Source of the DNA: Paraburkholderia phenazinium
Lineage (GTDB): Bacteria; Pseudomonadota; Gammaproteobacteria; Burkholderiales; Burkholderiaceae
NCBI RefSeq assembly: GCF_900142845.1
Contig: NZ_FSRU01000002.1
Span: 1,488,001-1,552,000, forward strand
Direction of reading: 5' to 3'
Length of the DNA: 64,000 nt
Part shown: piece after piece, positions 32,116 to 43,561 of the stretch
Numbering within the stretch: the stretch's first letter is position 1
Layout: the number at the start of each line of letters is the position of its first letter
Notes under the pieces: generated by a model
Database searches by the model: none
What the model was told of the DNA's origin: nothing
The model's input: the letters and a program-made list of their open reading frames with translations, nothing else
Made by a program: the position numbers and the translations under genes

Positions 32116-33915
32116 TTACTTCTTTTTCTGCGGCGGCAGGTCGGTACAGACGCCTTCGTACAGCTCGGCGGCCATGCCGACCGATTCGCCGAGCGTCGGA
32201 TGCGGATGGATGGTCTTGCCGATATCGGTTGCGTCCGCACCCATTTCGACGGCGAGACAGACTTCGCTGATGAGGTCGCCGGCATTCAGACCGACGATAC
32301 CGCCGCCGATCACGCGATGGGTTTCTTCGTCGAACAGCAGCTTGGTGAAGCCTTCATCGCGGCCATTGGCGATGGCGCGACCCGAGGCGGCCCATGGGAA
32401 CACTGCCTTGCCGTACTTGACGCCTTCGGCCTTCAACTGGTCTTCCGTCTTGCCGGCCCAGGCCACTTCCGGATCGGTGTAGGCCACGGACGGAATCTGC
32501 AGTGCGTCGAAGTAGGCCTTCTCGCCGTGTGCAGCTTCGGCGGCGACGTGGCCTTCGTGGACGGCCTTGTGCGCGAGCATCGGCTGACCGACGATATCGC
32601 CGATCGCGAAGATGTGCGGCACGTTGGTGCGCATCTGCTTGTCGACTTCGATGAAGCCGCGCTCCGTCACGGCGACGCCGGCCTTGTCGGCGCCGATCTT
32701 CTTGCCGTTCGGGCTGCGGCCCACGGCGACGAGCACGAGATCGTAGCGTTGCGGTTCGGCCGGAGCCTTTTCGCCTTCGAACGTCACGTAGATGCCGTCG
32801 TCCTTTGCTTCTGCGGCGGTGGTCTTAGTCTTCAGCATGACGTTGGCGAAACGCTTGCTGTTGTACTTTTCCCAGACCTTGACGAGATCGCGATCGGCGC
32901 CGGCCATCAGACCGTCGAGCATTTCGACGACGTCGATTTGCGCGCCGAGGGTCGAGTAGACGGTGGCCATTTCAAGACCGATGATGCCGCCGCCGATCAC
33001 CAGCATGCGTTGCGGAATCTGACGCAGTTCGAGGGCGCCGGTGGAATCGACGACACGCGGATCTTCCGGGATGAACGGCAGCTTGACCGCTTGCGAGCCG
33101 GCCGCAATGATGGCCTGCTTGAACTTGACGACCTTCTTGCCGCTGTCCGTGACGACTTCGAGGTGATTGGGGTCGACGAACGTGCCGGTGCCGGTAACGA
33201 CTTCGACCTTACGGGCCTTGGCCATGCCGGCGAGACCGCCGGTGAGCTTCTTGACGACGCCGGACTTGAAGTCGCGCAGCTTGTCGAGATCGACCTGCGG
33301 CTTACCGAACGTGATGCCGTGATGGCTGAGCGCGGCGGCTTCGTCGATGACGAGTGCGGTATGCAACAGCGCCTTGGACGGAATACAGCCCACATTGAGA
33401 CAGACCCCACCGAGCGTCGCATAACGTTCGACGAGCACGGTCTTCATACCCAGATCGGCCGAGCGGAACGCGGCGGAGTAGCCACCGGGGCCTGAGCCGA
33501 GCACGAGCATTTCGCATTCGATATCGGCGCTGCCGGAGAAGCTACCGGCCTGGGGCGCGGGAGTCGCAGCCTTGGGCGCCGCGGCAGCGGCTTGCGGCTT
33601 GGCTTCCGCTTGAGCGGGAGCTTTTTCGGGCTCTTTAGCGGGAGCCTTGGGTGCATCTTTAGCGGGAGCGGCGTCGGCCGATGCTTCGACGAGGGCGATG
33701 ACGGTCCCTTGGGAGACCTTATCACCTGGTTTGACGCGAACTTCCTTGACGGTGCCGGCGGTATCGCTGGGCACCTCGATGGAGGCCTTATCGGACTCGA
33801 GCGTCATGAGCGCTTGCTCGTTCTCGATGACGTCGCCCGGCTTGATATTGACTTCGATGACGTCGACATCCTTGAAATCACCGATGTCCGGCACCTTCAC
33901 TTCGACGAGACTCAT
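32116..33915 (-). CDS. lpdA: Dihydrolipoyl dehydrogenase (E3) with N-terminal lipoyl domain
   Basis: 599 residues, longer than the usual 470 because of an N-terminal lipoyl domain (about 1-80, lipoyl Lys in ESDKASIE) and an Ala/Pro/Lys-rich linker (about 80-125). The flavoprotein part starts near 130 with the FAD-binding GSGPGGYSAAFRSADLG. The redox disulfide is in GGVCLNVGCIPSK. Further motifs are the NAD-binding GGGIIGLEMA and, near the C-terminus, HPHPTLGESV with the catalytic His. It reoxidises the lipoyl groups of AceF. A lipoyl-E3 fusion is known in beta-proteobacteria. Last gene of the aceE-aceF-lpdA run; a hairpin repeat lies between it and aceF. Confidence 0.96.
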   Translation of the reverse strand: MSLVEVKVPDIGDFKDVDVIEVNIKPGDVIENEQALMTLESDKASIEVPSDTAGTVKEVRVKPGDKVSQGTVIALVEASADAAPAKDAPKAPAKEPEKAPAQAEAKPQAAAAAPKAATPAPQAGSFSGSADIECEMLVLGSGPGGYSAAFRSADLGMKTVLVERYATLGGVCLNVGCIPSKALLHTALVIDEAAALSHHGITFGKPQVDLDKLRDFKSGVVKKLTGGLAGMAKARKVEVVTGTGTFVDPNHLEVVTDSGKKVVKFKQAIIAAGSQAVKLPFIPEDPRVVDSTGALELRQIPQRMLVIGGGIIGLEMATVYSTLGAQIDVVEMLDGLMAGADRDLVKVWEKYNSKRFANVMLKTKTTAAEAKDDGIYVTFEGEKAPAEPQRYDLVLVAVGRSPNGKKIGADKAGVAVTERGFIEVDKQMRTNVPHIFAIGDIVGQPMLAHKAVHEGHVAAEAAHGEKAYFDALQIPSVAYTDPEVAWAGKTEDQLKAEGVKYGKAVFPWAASGRAIANGRDEGFTKLLFDEETHRVIGGGIVGLNAGDLISEVCLAVEMGADATDIGKTIHPHPTLGESVGMAAELYEGVCTDLPPQKKK

Positions 33916-34045
33916 AGTGTCCCCTTCTCTTATTGATCGTTGACGAGGAAGCGCAAAAAGAACAGCTCCAACCGGGCCTAAAAGCTGGCAGCACGCCGGA
34001 CAGAAACATCCTTTGCAGTCCGCCCAAGGACGCGCCTTTCTTTTG

Positions 34046-34098
34046 CCTACTTTTCTTTGGAAGACAAAGAAAAGTAGGTGCCGCCCCGCACAGGGGCG
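34046..34098. repeat. Double-hairpin intergenic repeat between aceF and lpdA
   Basis: CCTACTTTTCTTTG (34046-34059) pairs with CAAAGAAAAGTAGG (34065-34078), a perfect 14-bp stem. A second hairpin, CGCCCC with GGGGCG (34082-34098), follows. From memory, this type of sequence recurs in intergenic regions of Burkholderia genomes. Position between two operon genes suggests an effect on relative expression or mRNA stability. Confidence 0.7.
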
Positions 34099-34191
34099 AC
34101 GCTAATAGACCGACGTGAAAACAAGTTCAGCGAGAGACGCGGATCACAGACATAAAACCCACGCCCCTGGCGCTCATACGGCATCAACGAA

Positions 34192-35868
34192 TCAAAGAAT
34201 CACACGCCGAAAATCGGCAAGAATCGCACCCAGATACGCATTGAAGCGCGCCGCTTCAGCCCCATCGATGACGCGATGGTCATACGACAAAGACAGTGGC
34301 ATGGTAAGACGCGGAACAAACTGCTTCCCATCCCAAACCGGCTTCATAGCGCTACGCGACAGCCCAAGAATGGCGACTTCAGGCGCATTGATGATCGGCG
34401 TGAAATGCGTCCCACCAATCCCACCCAAAGAAGAAATCGAGAAGCACCCACCCTGCATCTGATCCGGCTTCAACTTGCCTTCACGAGCCGCCTTGGACAG
34501 ATCCGCCATTTCCTTGGCGATATCGACGAGCCCCTTCTTATCCGCATCGCGAATCACAGGCACAACCAACCCGTTAGGCGTATCCGCCGCAAACCCGACG
34601 TTGTAATACTGCTTGAAAACAAGCGTATCGCCGTCGAGGCTGGCATTGAACGTCGGGAACTTCTTCAGGGCGGAGACAACGGCCTTGATCACAAAAGCCA
34701 GCATGGTGAACTTCACACCCGCCTTCTCGTGTTCCTTGTTCAGTTGCACGCGCAGTGCTTCGAGTTCGGTGATATCCGCTTCGTCGTTGTTGGTGACGTG
34801 CGGAATCATGACCCAGTTGCGATGCAGGTTCGCGCCCGAGATCTTCTTGATGCGCGAGAGCGGCTTCGGATCGACCGGACCGAATTTGGTGAAATCGACC
34901 TTCGGCCACGGCAGCAGGTTCAGCTCGCCACCACCGCCGGCCGCTGCAGGAGCCGCCACCGGAGCCGCACGCTGACCGGTCATCACGCCCTTGACGAACG
35001 CGGTGACGTCGTCCTGGGTAATGCGGCCCTTCGGACCGGTACCCTGCACACGCGACACCTCGACGCCCAGTTCGCGCGCGAACTTGCGCACGGACGGCGA
35101 CGCGTGGCTCGACTTGCGCTCGCCGCCTTCGCCTGCCGGAATGACCGGCGCCTGGGCCAGCGCGGACGGTGCAGCCGGAGCCGGGCTCGGCGTGGCCGGC
35201 GCATCGGACGGCTTTTCCGCAGGCGGCTTCGCTGCCGGTGCGGGCGCCGGAGCCGCCGCGCCGCCGTCCGCTTCGATCACCACGATCACCGTGCCTTCCG
35301 ACACGTTATCGCCGACCTTGACCTTCAGTTCCTTGACGACGCCGGCGGCCGTGCTCGGCACGTCCATGGTCGCCTTGTCGGATTCGAGCGTCACCAGCGA
35401 CTGCTCTTTCTCGACGCGATCGCCGACCTTCACCGCGATCTCGATCACGGGAATATCTTTGTAGTCGCCGATATCCGGCACCTTCACTTCCTGCACGCCA
35501 CCACCGCCAGCGGCGGGAGCGGGTGCCGGCGCGGGCGCAGCAGCCGGAGCCGGTGCAGGCGCCGCCGCACCGGCAGCCCCATTAGCCTGCGCAGCAGCAG
35601 CCGGCTTAGCCGCAGCCGCACCGCCTTCAGCGCCTTCCAGCACGACGATCAACGAGCCTTCCGACACGTTGTCGCCCACCTTGACCTTCACTTCCTTGAC
35701 GACGCCGGCAGCCGAGCTCGGCACATCCATGGTCGCCTTGTCGGATTCCAGCGTGACGAGCGACTGCTCTTTCTCGACGGTATCACCCGCCTTCACCAGC
35801 ACCTCGATCACAGGGATGTCCTTGTAATCGCCGATGTCCGGCACCTTCACTTCGATCGCTTGACTCAT
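34192..35868 (-). CDS. aceF: Pyruvate dehydrogenase complex E2, dihydrolipoyl acetyltransferase
   Basis: 558 residues. Two lipoyl domains (about 1-80 and 125-205, lipoyl Lys in ESDKATMD each) with Ala/Pro linkers. The peripheral subunit-binding domain is at about 258-295 (SPSVRKFARELGVEVSRVQG). The catalytic core (about 330-558) has the active-site SLSYDHRVIDGAEAARF. The two lipoyl domains are nearly identical in sequence, pointing to internal duplication. It transfers acetyl groups from AceE to CoA. 86 bp after aceE. Confidence 0.97.
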   Translation of the reverse strand: MSQAIEVKVPDIGDYKDIPVIEVLVKAGDTVEKEQSLVTLESDKATMDVPSSAAGVVKEVKVKVGDNVSEGSLIVVLEGAEGGAAAAKPAAAAQANGAAGAAAPAPAPAAAPAPAPAPAAGGGGVQEVKVPDIGDYKDIPVIEIAVKVGDRVEKEQSLVTLESDKATMDVPSTAAGVVKELKVKVGDNVSEGTVIVVIEADGGAAAPAPAPAAKPPAEKPSDAPATPSPAPAAPSALAQAPVIPAGEGGERKSSHASPSVRKFARELGVEVSRVQGTGPKGRITQDDVTAFVKGVMTGQRAAPVAAPAAAGGGGELNLLPWPKVDFTKFGPVDPKPLSRIKKISGANLHRNWVMIPHVTNNDEADITELEALRVQLNKEHEKAGVKFTMLAFVIKAVVSALKKFPTFNASLDGDTLVFKQYYNVGFAADTPNGLVVPVIRDADKKGLVDIAKEMADLSKAAREGKLKPDQMQGGCFSISSLGGIGGTHFTPIINAPEVAILGLSRSAMKPVWDGKQFVPRLTMPLSLSYDHRVIDGAEAARFNAYLGAILADFRRVIL

Positions 35869-35954
35869 TGTGGGTGTCTCCTGGGCCGCGCACGCCGCCT
35901 GCCCCTGGTGATCAGGAGCAGGCGCGCACGCCGTGGCACACGGGGAATGATGCC

Positions 35955-38651
<2,697 letters not shown>

Positions 38652-38727
38652 GCTCGTCTCCTGAGGATAAGGAACGCTCTTTGAACAGACGACGCGGACG
38701 AGGTCCGGCCGCGGCAGCTTCGGGCCG

Positions 38728-38757
38728 ATTGTAATAAGGCGCTCGCCGTCTGCGCAA
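38728..38757 (-). promoter_or_regulatory. Probable aceE promoter
   Basis: TTGCGC (38752-38757), 18-nt spacer, TACAAT (38728-38733) on the minus strand, giving a leader of about 70 nt. Confidence 0.5.
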
Positions 38758-38769
38758 CAAAATTTTCGA

Positions 38770-38792
38770 ATTACGAGATCGTTTCTCATAAT
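38770..38792. promoter_or_regulatory. Near-perfect palindrome upstream of the aceE promoter
   Basis: ATTACGAGA and TCTCATAAT, 9-bp arms with one mismatch, 5-nt centre. Lies 13 bp upstream of the aceE -35 box, in the divergent region shared with the histidine kinase gene. Not the PdhR consensus known from E. coli. Confidence 0.45.
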
Positions 38793-38926
38793 GCGGAAAA
38801 TTGTTGCGGCGCACCCTGGTTTCGCTGCGGATCAACGGATACGTCGGCTAGTTTGCTCCGATTAGCGGCACTTTCAGCGCTTTTTTGCGCCATTTGCTAG
38901 CGACACGCTGCGCTACAATGCCAGCC

Positions 38927-41440
38927 ATGTTGACCGAACGGCTTTTCGCACGCTCGGCGCGGCCCGCCCGTACCACGGCGGATTCGTCGCCGTCCCGCTG
39001 GCACCATGGACCATGGTGGTCGAATTCCTATTTGCTGACGCCGCTCCTGTCGATCCTCGTGTTCCTGGTCGTCATGAGCCTGATTCTGTGGAGCCTGAAC
39101 CGGCGCGAACAGCAGCAGCAGGAAGACACGCTCTACCGCAACGTCGCATGGGCCCAGCAGCAGATTCGCCTGTCCATGACGGGCGCGCAGGAACAGATCC
39201 AGGCACTCGGGCGCGACCTCGCCGCCGGCCACGCCGATCCGCATTCGTTCCAGGTGTCTACCACGGACATCATGCAGGGGCATCCCGAAATCCTCTACAT
39301 GAACTGGTTCACGCCGCAGCAGCAGCCGCGCTGGCCCAATACGGCGCTGCCGGTGTTCGGCCAGCGCCTCGCCAAACCCAGCGACGAACAGATGGACGAA
39401 GCCGTGAAGGCCGCGTTCAACGACGCGCGCACCTCGCGCCGCCAGGTGTACTCGCCGCTCATCTATGACGACCTCGGCAACGGCTATCTGACGCTGCAGA
39501 CTCCGGTGTATCGCGACCGCGAGTTTCTCGGCTCGATCGCCGCGGTGTTCTCGATCGAAGGGGTGCTGAAGCACGACATTCCGCCCGAGCTGTCGGCGAA
39601 GTACAAGATCTCGATCATCGACCTGAACAACCGCGAGCTCGCCACCACGTCGACGCGTCCGCGCCTGCCGCGCGACATGTTCTACGACCTGCCGCTCGAT
39701 CCGCCGGGCCAGGGCATCTCGGTGCGGGTCTACGCGTTCCCGCAGATGACCAACTTCACGAACAACACGCTCGTGTGGCTGGTCGCCGGCCTGTCGTGCT
39801 TCGTGCTGTGGAGTCTGTGGAGCCTGTGGAAACACACGCGCCAGCGCTTCGAAGCGCAACAGGCGCTGTATGCCGAAGCGTTCTTCCGCCGCGCCATGGA
39901 AAACTCCGTGCTGATCGGGATGCGCGTGCTCGACATGCACGGCCGCATCACCCACGTCAATCCGGCCTTTTGTCGCATGACGGGCTGGGACGAGAGCGAC
40001 CTGGTCGGCAAGAACGCCCCCTTCCCCTACTGGCCGCGCGACGCGTATCCGGAGATGCAGCGCCAGCTCGACATGACGCTGCGCGGCAAGGCGCCCTCGT
40101 CCGGTTTTGAACTGCGCGTGCGCCGTAAAGACGGTTCGCTGTTCCACGCGCGGCTTTACGTGTCGCCGCTGATCGACAGCTCGGGCCGCCAGACCGGCTG
40201 GATGTCGTCGATGACCGACATCACCGAACCGAAACGCGCGCGCGAAGAACTCGCCGCCGCGCACGAGCGCTTCACGACCGTGCTCGAAAGCCTCGACGCC
40301 GCCGTGTCCGTGCTGGCCGCCGACGAAGCCGAACTGCTGTTTGCCAATCGCTATTACCGCCACCTGTTCGGCATCCGTCCGGACGGCCATCTGGAACTGG
40401 CGGGCGGCGGCTTCGACAGCGCGCAGGCGTCGTCGGATTCGATCGACATGGTCGACGCCTATGCCGGCCTGCCGGCCGCCGCGCTGACCGAAAGCACCGC
40501 CGATGCCCAGGAAGTGTATGTACAGGGCATACAGAAATGGTTCGAAGTGCGCCGCCAGTACATTCAGTGGGTGGACGGCCATCTGGCGCAGATGCAGATC
40601 GCAACCGACATCACCACCCGCAAGCAGGCGCAGGAACTGGCGCGCCAGCAGGACGAAAAGCTGCAGTTCACCAGCCGCCTGATGACGATGGGCGAAATGG
40701 CCTCGTCGCTCGCTCATGAACTGAACCAGCCGCTCGCCGCTATCAATAACTATTGCTCCGGAACCGTAGCACTGGTTAAATCGGGGCGGACAACGCCTGA
40801 CAATCTGCTGCCCGTGCTCGAAAAGACCGCACAGCAGGCGGTGCGGGCTGGCATGATCATCAAGCGGATCCGCGAGTTCGTGAAGCGTAGCGAGCCGAAG
40901 CGCCAGGCCACCCGTGTCGCCGATATCGTGGCGGACGCAGTGGGCCTGGCCGAGATCGAGGCGAGGAAGCGCCGCATCCGGATCGTCACCGACCTGCGCT
41001 CGCGCCTGCCGGTGATCTACGTGGACCCGGTGCTGATCGAGCAGGTGCTGGTGAACCTCTTGAAGAACGCCGCCGAAGCCATGCACGATGCACGGCCCAA
41101 TGCGGTCGATCCGGTGATCCGCGTGGTCGTGCGGCTGGAGAGCGGCTTCGTGTGCATCAGCGTGGTCGACCAGGGTCCGGGTGTCGACGAAGCCACGGCC
41201 GAGCGTCTGTTTGAACCGTTTTACAGCACCAAGTCCGACGGTATGGGCATGGGGCTGAACATCTGCCGTTCGATTATCGAATCGCATCGCGGTCGCCTGT
41301 GGGTGGTCAACAACGTCGAGTCCGACGGTCACATCACAGGCGCCACGTTCCATTGCAGTCTGCCTATTGGAGAGCCTGATGGCCCGAGCAACGGCGGGTC
41401 AGAGGCGCCGACACCACAAACCGTTACGGGAGAGCTATGA
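38927..41440 (+). CDS. PAS-domain sensor histidine kinase
   Basis: About 837 residues from ATG 38927; an ATG at 38918 also exists but overlaps a TACAAT box. Membrane segments at about 33-55 and 279-300 enclose a periplasmic sensor region of about 220 residues. A PAS domain (about 320-445; GRITHVNPAFCRMTGW, then MTDITEPKRA) and a second degenerate PAS-like domain (about 455-580) follow. The kinase core has the H-box SSLAHELNQPLAAINN near 600, N-box VLVNLLKNAAEAM, and G-boxes DQGPGVD and GMGMGLNICRSI. The class resembles FixL/DctB-type kinases. The signal is unknown. The last 4 nt overlap the regulator gene. Confidence 0.92.
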   Translation: MLTERLFARSARPARTTADSSPSRWHHGPWWSNSYLLTPLLSILVFLVVMSLILWSLNRREQQQQEDTLYRNVAWAQQQIRLSMTGAQEQIQALGRDLAAGHADPHSFQVSTTDIMQGHPEILYMNWFTPQQQPRWPNTALPVFGQRLAKPSDEQMDEAVKAAFNDARTSRRQVYSPLIYDDLGNGYLTLQTPVYRDREFLGSIAAVFSIEGVLKHDIPPELSAKYKISIIDLNNRELATTSTRPRLPRDMFYDLPLDPPGQGISVRVYAFPQMTNFTNNTLVWLVAGLSCFVLWSLWSLWKHTRQRFEAQQALYAEAFFRRAMENSVLIGMRVLDMHGRITHVNPAFCRMTGWDESDLVGKNAPFPYWPRDAYPEMQRQLDMTLRGKAPSSGFELRVRRKDGSLFHARLYVSPLIDSSGRQTGWMSSMTDITEPKRAREELAAAHERFTTVLESLDAAVSVLAADEAELLFANRYYRHLFGIRPDGHLELAGGGFDSAQASSDSIDMVDAYAGLPAAALTESTADAQEVYVQGIQKWFEVRRQYIQWVDGHLAQMQIATDITTRKQAQELARQQDEKLQFTSRLMTMGEMASSLAHELNQPLAAINNYCSGTVALVKSGRTTPDNLLPVLEKTAQQAVRAGMIIKRIREFVKRSEPKRQATRVADIVADAVGLAEIEARKRRIRIVTDLRSRLPVIYVDPVLIEQVLVNLLKNAAEAMHDARPNAVDPVIRVVVRLESGFVCISVVDQGPGVDEATAERLFEPFYSTKSDGMGMGLNICRSIIESHRGRLWVVNNVESDGHITGATFHCSLPIGEPDGPSNGGSEAPTPQTVTGEL

Positions 41441-42081
41441 ACAGCCCAGTCACCACACAGGAAACAGTCTTTGTCGTCGATGACGACGAGGCCGTGCGAG
41501 ATTCGCTGCGCTGGCTGCTGGAGGCGAACGGCTACCGCGTGCAGTGCTTCTCCAGCGCCGAGCAGTTCATCGACGCCTGGCAGCCGCACACGCACCCGGG
41601 CCAGATCGCCTGTCTGATTCTCGACGTGCGGATGTCCGGCATGAGCGGACTCGAACTGCAGGAACGCCTGATCGCCGACAACGCCTCGCTGCCGATCATC
41701 TTCGTGACGGGCCATGGCGACGTGCCGATGGCGGTGTCGACAATGAAAAAAGGCGCGATGGACTTCATCGAAAAGCCGTTTGACGAAGCCGAACTGCGCA
41801 AGCTCGTCGAGCGCATGCTCGACAAGGCGCGCAGCGAAAGCACCAACGTGCAGCAGCAGCGCGCCGCGGCCGAGCGTCTCGGCAAGCTGACCGCGCGTGA
41901 GCATCAGGTGCTCGAGCGCATCATCGCCGGCCGCCTGAACAAGCAGATCGCCGACGACCTCGGCATCAGCATCAAGACGGTCGAAGCGCACCGCGCGAAC
42001 ATCATGGAAAAGTTGAACGTCAACACGGTCGCCGATCTGCTGCGACTGGCGTTGTCGAACAAGCCGCAACAGGCTCAATAA
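41437..42081 (+). CDS. FixJ/NarL-type response regulator
   Basis: 214 residues. Receiver domain (about 8-125) with acidic pocket VVDDDEAVRD, phospho-acceptor Asp63 (LILDVRMSG), switch Thr in IIFVTGHG and the Lys in IEKPF. Linker, then a LuxR-type helix-turn-helix (about 147-205; LTAREHQVLERIIAGRLNKQIADDLGIS). The FixJ-like receiver with LuxR output pairs naturally with the preceding kinase. ATG overlaps the kinase stop (ATGA). Confidence 0.95.
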   Translation: MNSPVTTQETVFVVDDDEAVRDSLRWLLEANGYRVQCFSSAEQFIDAWQPHTHPGQIACLILDVRMSGMSGLELQERLIADNASLPIIFVTGHGDVPMAVSTMKKGAMDFIEKPFDEAELRKLVERMLDKARSESTNVQQQRAAAERLGKLTAREHQVLERIIAGRLNKQIADDLGISIKTVEAHRANIMEKLNVNTVADLLRLALSNKPQQAQ

Positions 42082-42572
42082 GGCCTGTCGTTTCAGGGCT
42101 TGCTGCAGCGATGCTGGGCAAGCCTCGCAGCCCCCCGCCTGACCGCCGTGCCGGTTGGACCGTTTGGAGTCCCGTCGGCGCGCGCTTTGTACAGTGCTTT
42201 GTGCCGCACCGCCCGCTGCGCTTCCCTTCGTCCTGCGTGTCTCGCCGCTTTATGTGTCGGCTTCGCGCGCCTGCTTTACGCTCGCCGCATCGATCCTGAT
42301 CCTGGGTTAGTACGTTCATCCGGCGCGCGAGCCCGCGACGGTATAATGCTGTACTTCGCAGCGACGCCTTTTCGGCATCGCGCGCTTTTCGCGATCCGAC
42401 CGGTTCGTGACGAAAAGTGCCATTGCACGTCGCGAACCCGCGCATCGCTTACGCGCATGTCGCCTACGCGCATGTCGCAAACGCGCATGTCGCCCAAGTG
42501 CCGAGTGTGCCGAACGCGCGATCGCGCGCGCCGCCGTGCCCCGCATTCCGAACTGCCCAACCTCGACCGACC
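42082..42572 (+). other. Intergenic region upstream of folD
   Basis: About 490 bp with no convincing gene. It contains a TATAAT box at 42342-42347 (TCCGGC at 17 bp spacing) that probably starts folD transcription with a leader of about 220 nt. A three-fold 15-bp tandem repeat lies at 42450-42494. The frame open from 42417 through folD is not supported by a ribosome-binding site. No terminator for the two-component genes is evident. Confidence 0.5.
42450..42494 (+). repeat. Three tandem 15-bp repeats in the folD leader
   Basis: TACGCGCATGTCGCC (42450), TACGCGCATGTCGCA (42465) and AACGCGCATGTCGCC (42480), head to tail, ending 78 bp before the folD ATG. They lie inside the predicted transcript. 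Confidence 0.85.
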
Positions 42573-43430
42573 ATGACAGCCAAACTGATCGACGGCAACG
42601 CCCTCTCCAAGACCTTGCGCGCCGACGTCGCCACGCGCGCCGCCGCCCTCACCTCCCGTGGCCACCAGCCGGGCCTCGCCGTCGTGCTGGTCGGCGACAA
42701 CCCCGCCAGCGAAGTGTATGTGCGCAACAAGATCAAGGCCTGTGAAGACAACGGCCTGTTCTCGTCGTATGACCGCTACCCCGCTACGCTGTCGGAAGCC
42801 GACCTGCTTGCGCGCATCGACGCGTTGAACCGCGATGAGAAGATCCACGGCATCCTGGTGCAATTGCCGCTGCCGGCGCATATCGACAGCCATAAGGTGA
42901 TCGAGGCAATCGCCCCGGAGAAGGACGTGGACGGTTTCCACGTAGCCAACGCCGGCGCGCTGATGACCGGCAAGCCGTTGTTCCGCCCGTGCACGCCGTA
43001 CGGCGTGATGAAAATGTTCGAGGCCTACGGCATCGATCTGAAGGGCGCGAATGCGGTGGTGATCGGCCGCTCGAATATCGTCGGCAAGCCGATGGCCCTG
43101 CTGCTGCTCGAAGCCGGCGCGACCGTCACGATCTGCCATAGCAAAACCCGCGACCTGGCCGCGCATACGCGCCACGCCGATGTGGTGGTGGCCGCTACCG
43201 GCCTGCGCAATATCCTGACCGCGGAGATGGTGAAGCCGGGCGCGGCCGTGATCGATGTCGGCATGAATCGCGACGAGGCCGGCAAGCTGTGCGGCGACGT
43301 CGATTTCGCGGGCGTGAAGGAAGTAGCCGGCTTTATCACGCCGGTGCCGGGCGGCGTCGGCCCGATGACGATCACGATGCTGCTCGTCAACACCCTCGAA
43401 GCCGCCGAACGCGCAGCCGGCAACGCGTAA
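42573..43430 (+). CDS. folD: Methylenetetrahydrofolate dehydrogenase / cyclohydrolase
   Basis: Bifunctional enzyme of one-carbon metabolism. 285 residues from ATG 42573 ([19 protein letters not shown]). Motifs: [19 protein letters not shown] with the catalytic Lys, [40 protein letters not shown] (NADP binding) and the final [19 protein letters not shown]. Start fixed by family N-terminus. The next plus-strand gene is prlC, with a minus-strand acyltransferase gene between them. Confidence 0.97.
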   Translation: MTAKLIDGNALSKTLRADVATRAAALTSRGHQPGLAVVLVGDNPASEVYVRNKIKACEDNGLFSSYDRYPATLSEADLLARIDALNRDEKIHGILVQLPLPAHIDSHKVIEAIAPEKDVDGFHVANAGALMTGKPLFRPCTPYGVMKMFEAYGIDLKGANAVVIGRSNIVGKPMALLLLEAGATVTICHSKTRDLAAHTRHADVVVAATGLRNILTAEMVKPGAAVIDVGMNRDEAGKLCGDVDFAGVKEVAGFITPVPGGVGPMTITMLLVNTLEAAERAAGNA

Positions 43431-43449
43431 CGAAGCATGCGTCCGCGCT

Positions 43450-43478
43450 TCCGGTGAAACACACAAGGTTTCACCGGA
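43450..43478. terminator. Hairpin between folD and the convergent acyltransferase gene
   Basis: TCCGGTGAAAC and GTTTCACCGGA, perfect 11-bp stem, 7-nt loop. No strong T-run, so termination is likely but not certain. Confidence 0.55.
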
Positions 43479-43561
43479 CAGCGCAGTCAGGCTACCTTGT
43501 CCACCGGCTCAAACTCCCCATCCGTAGCCAAGGCGCAACGACAAATACCGGCGTCGACGCC

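Noticed and set aside
38897..41353. Minus-strand open frame opposite the histidine kinase
   Set aside because: Same antisense artefact; all kinase motifs are on the plus strand.
42450..42494. CRISPR array or replication iterons
   Set aside because: Only three contiguous 15-bp units with no spacers, and no replication genes nearby.
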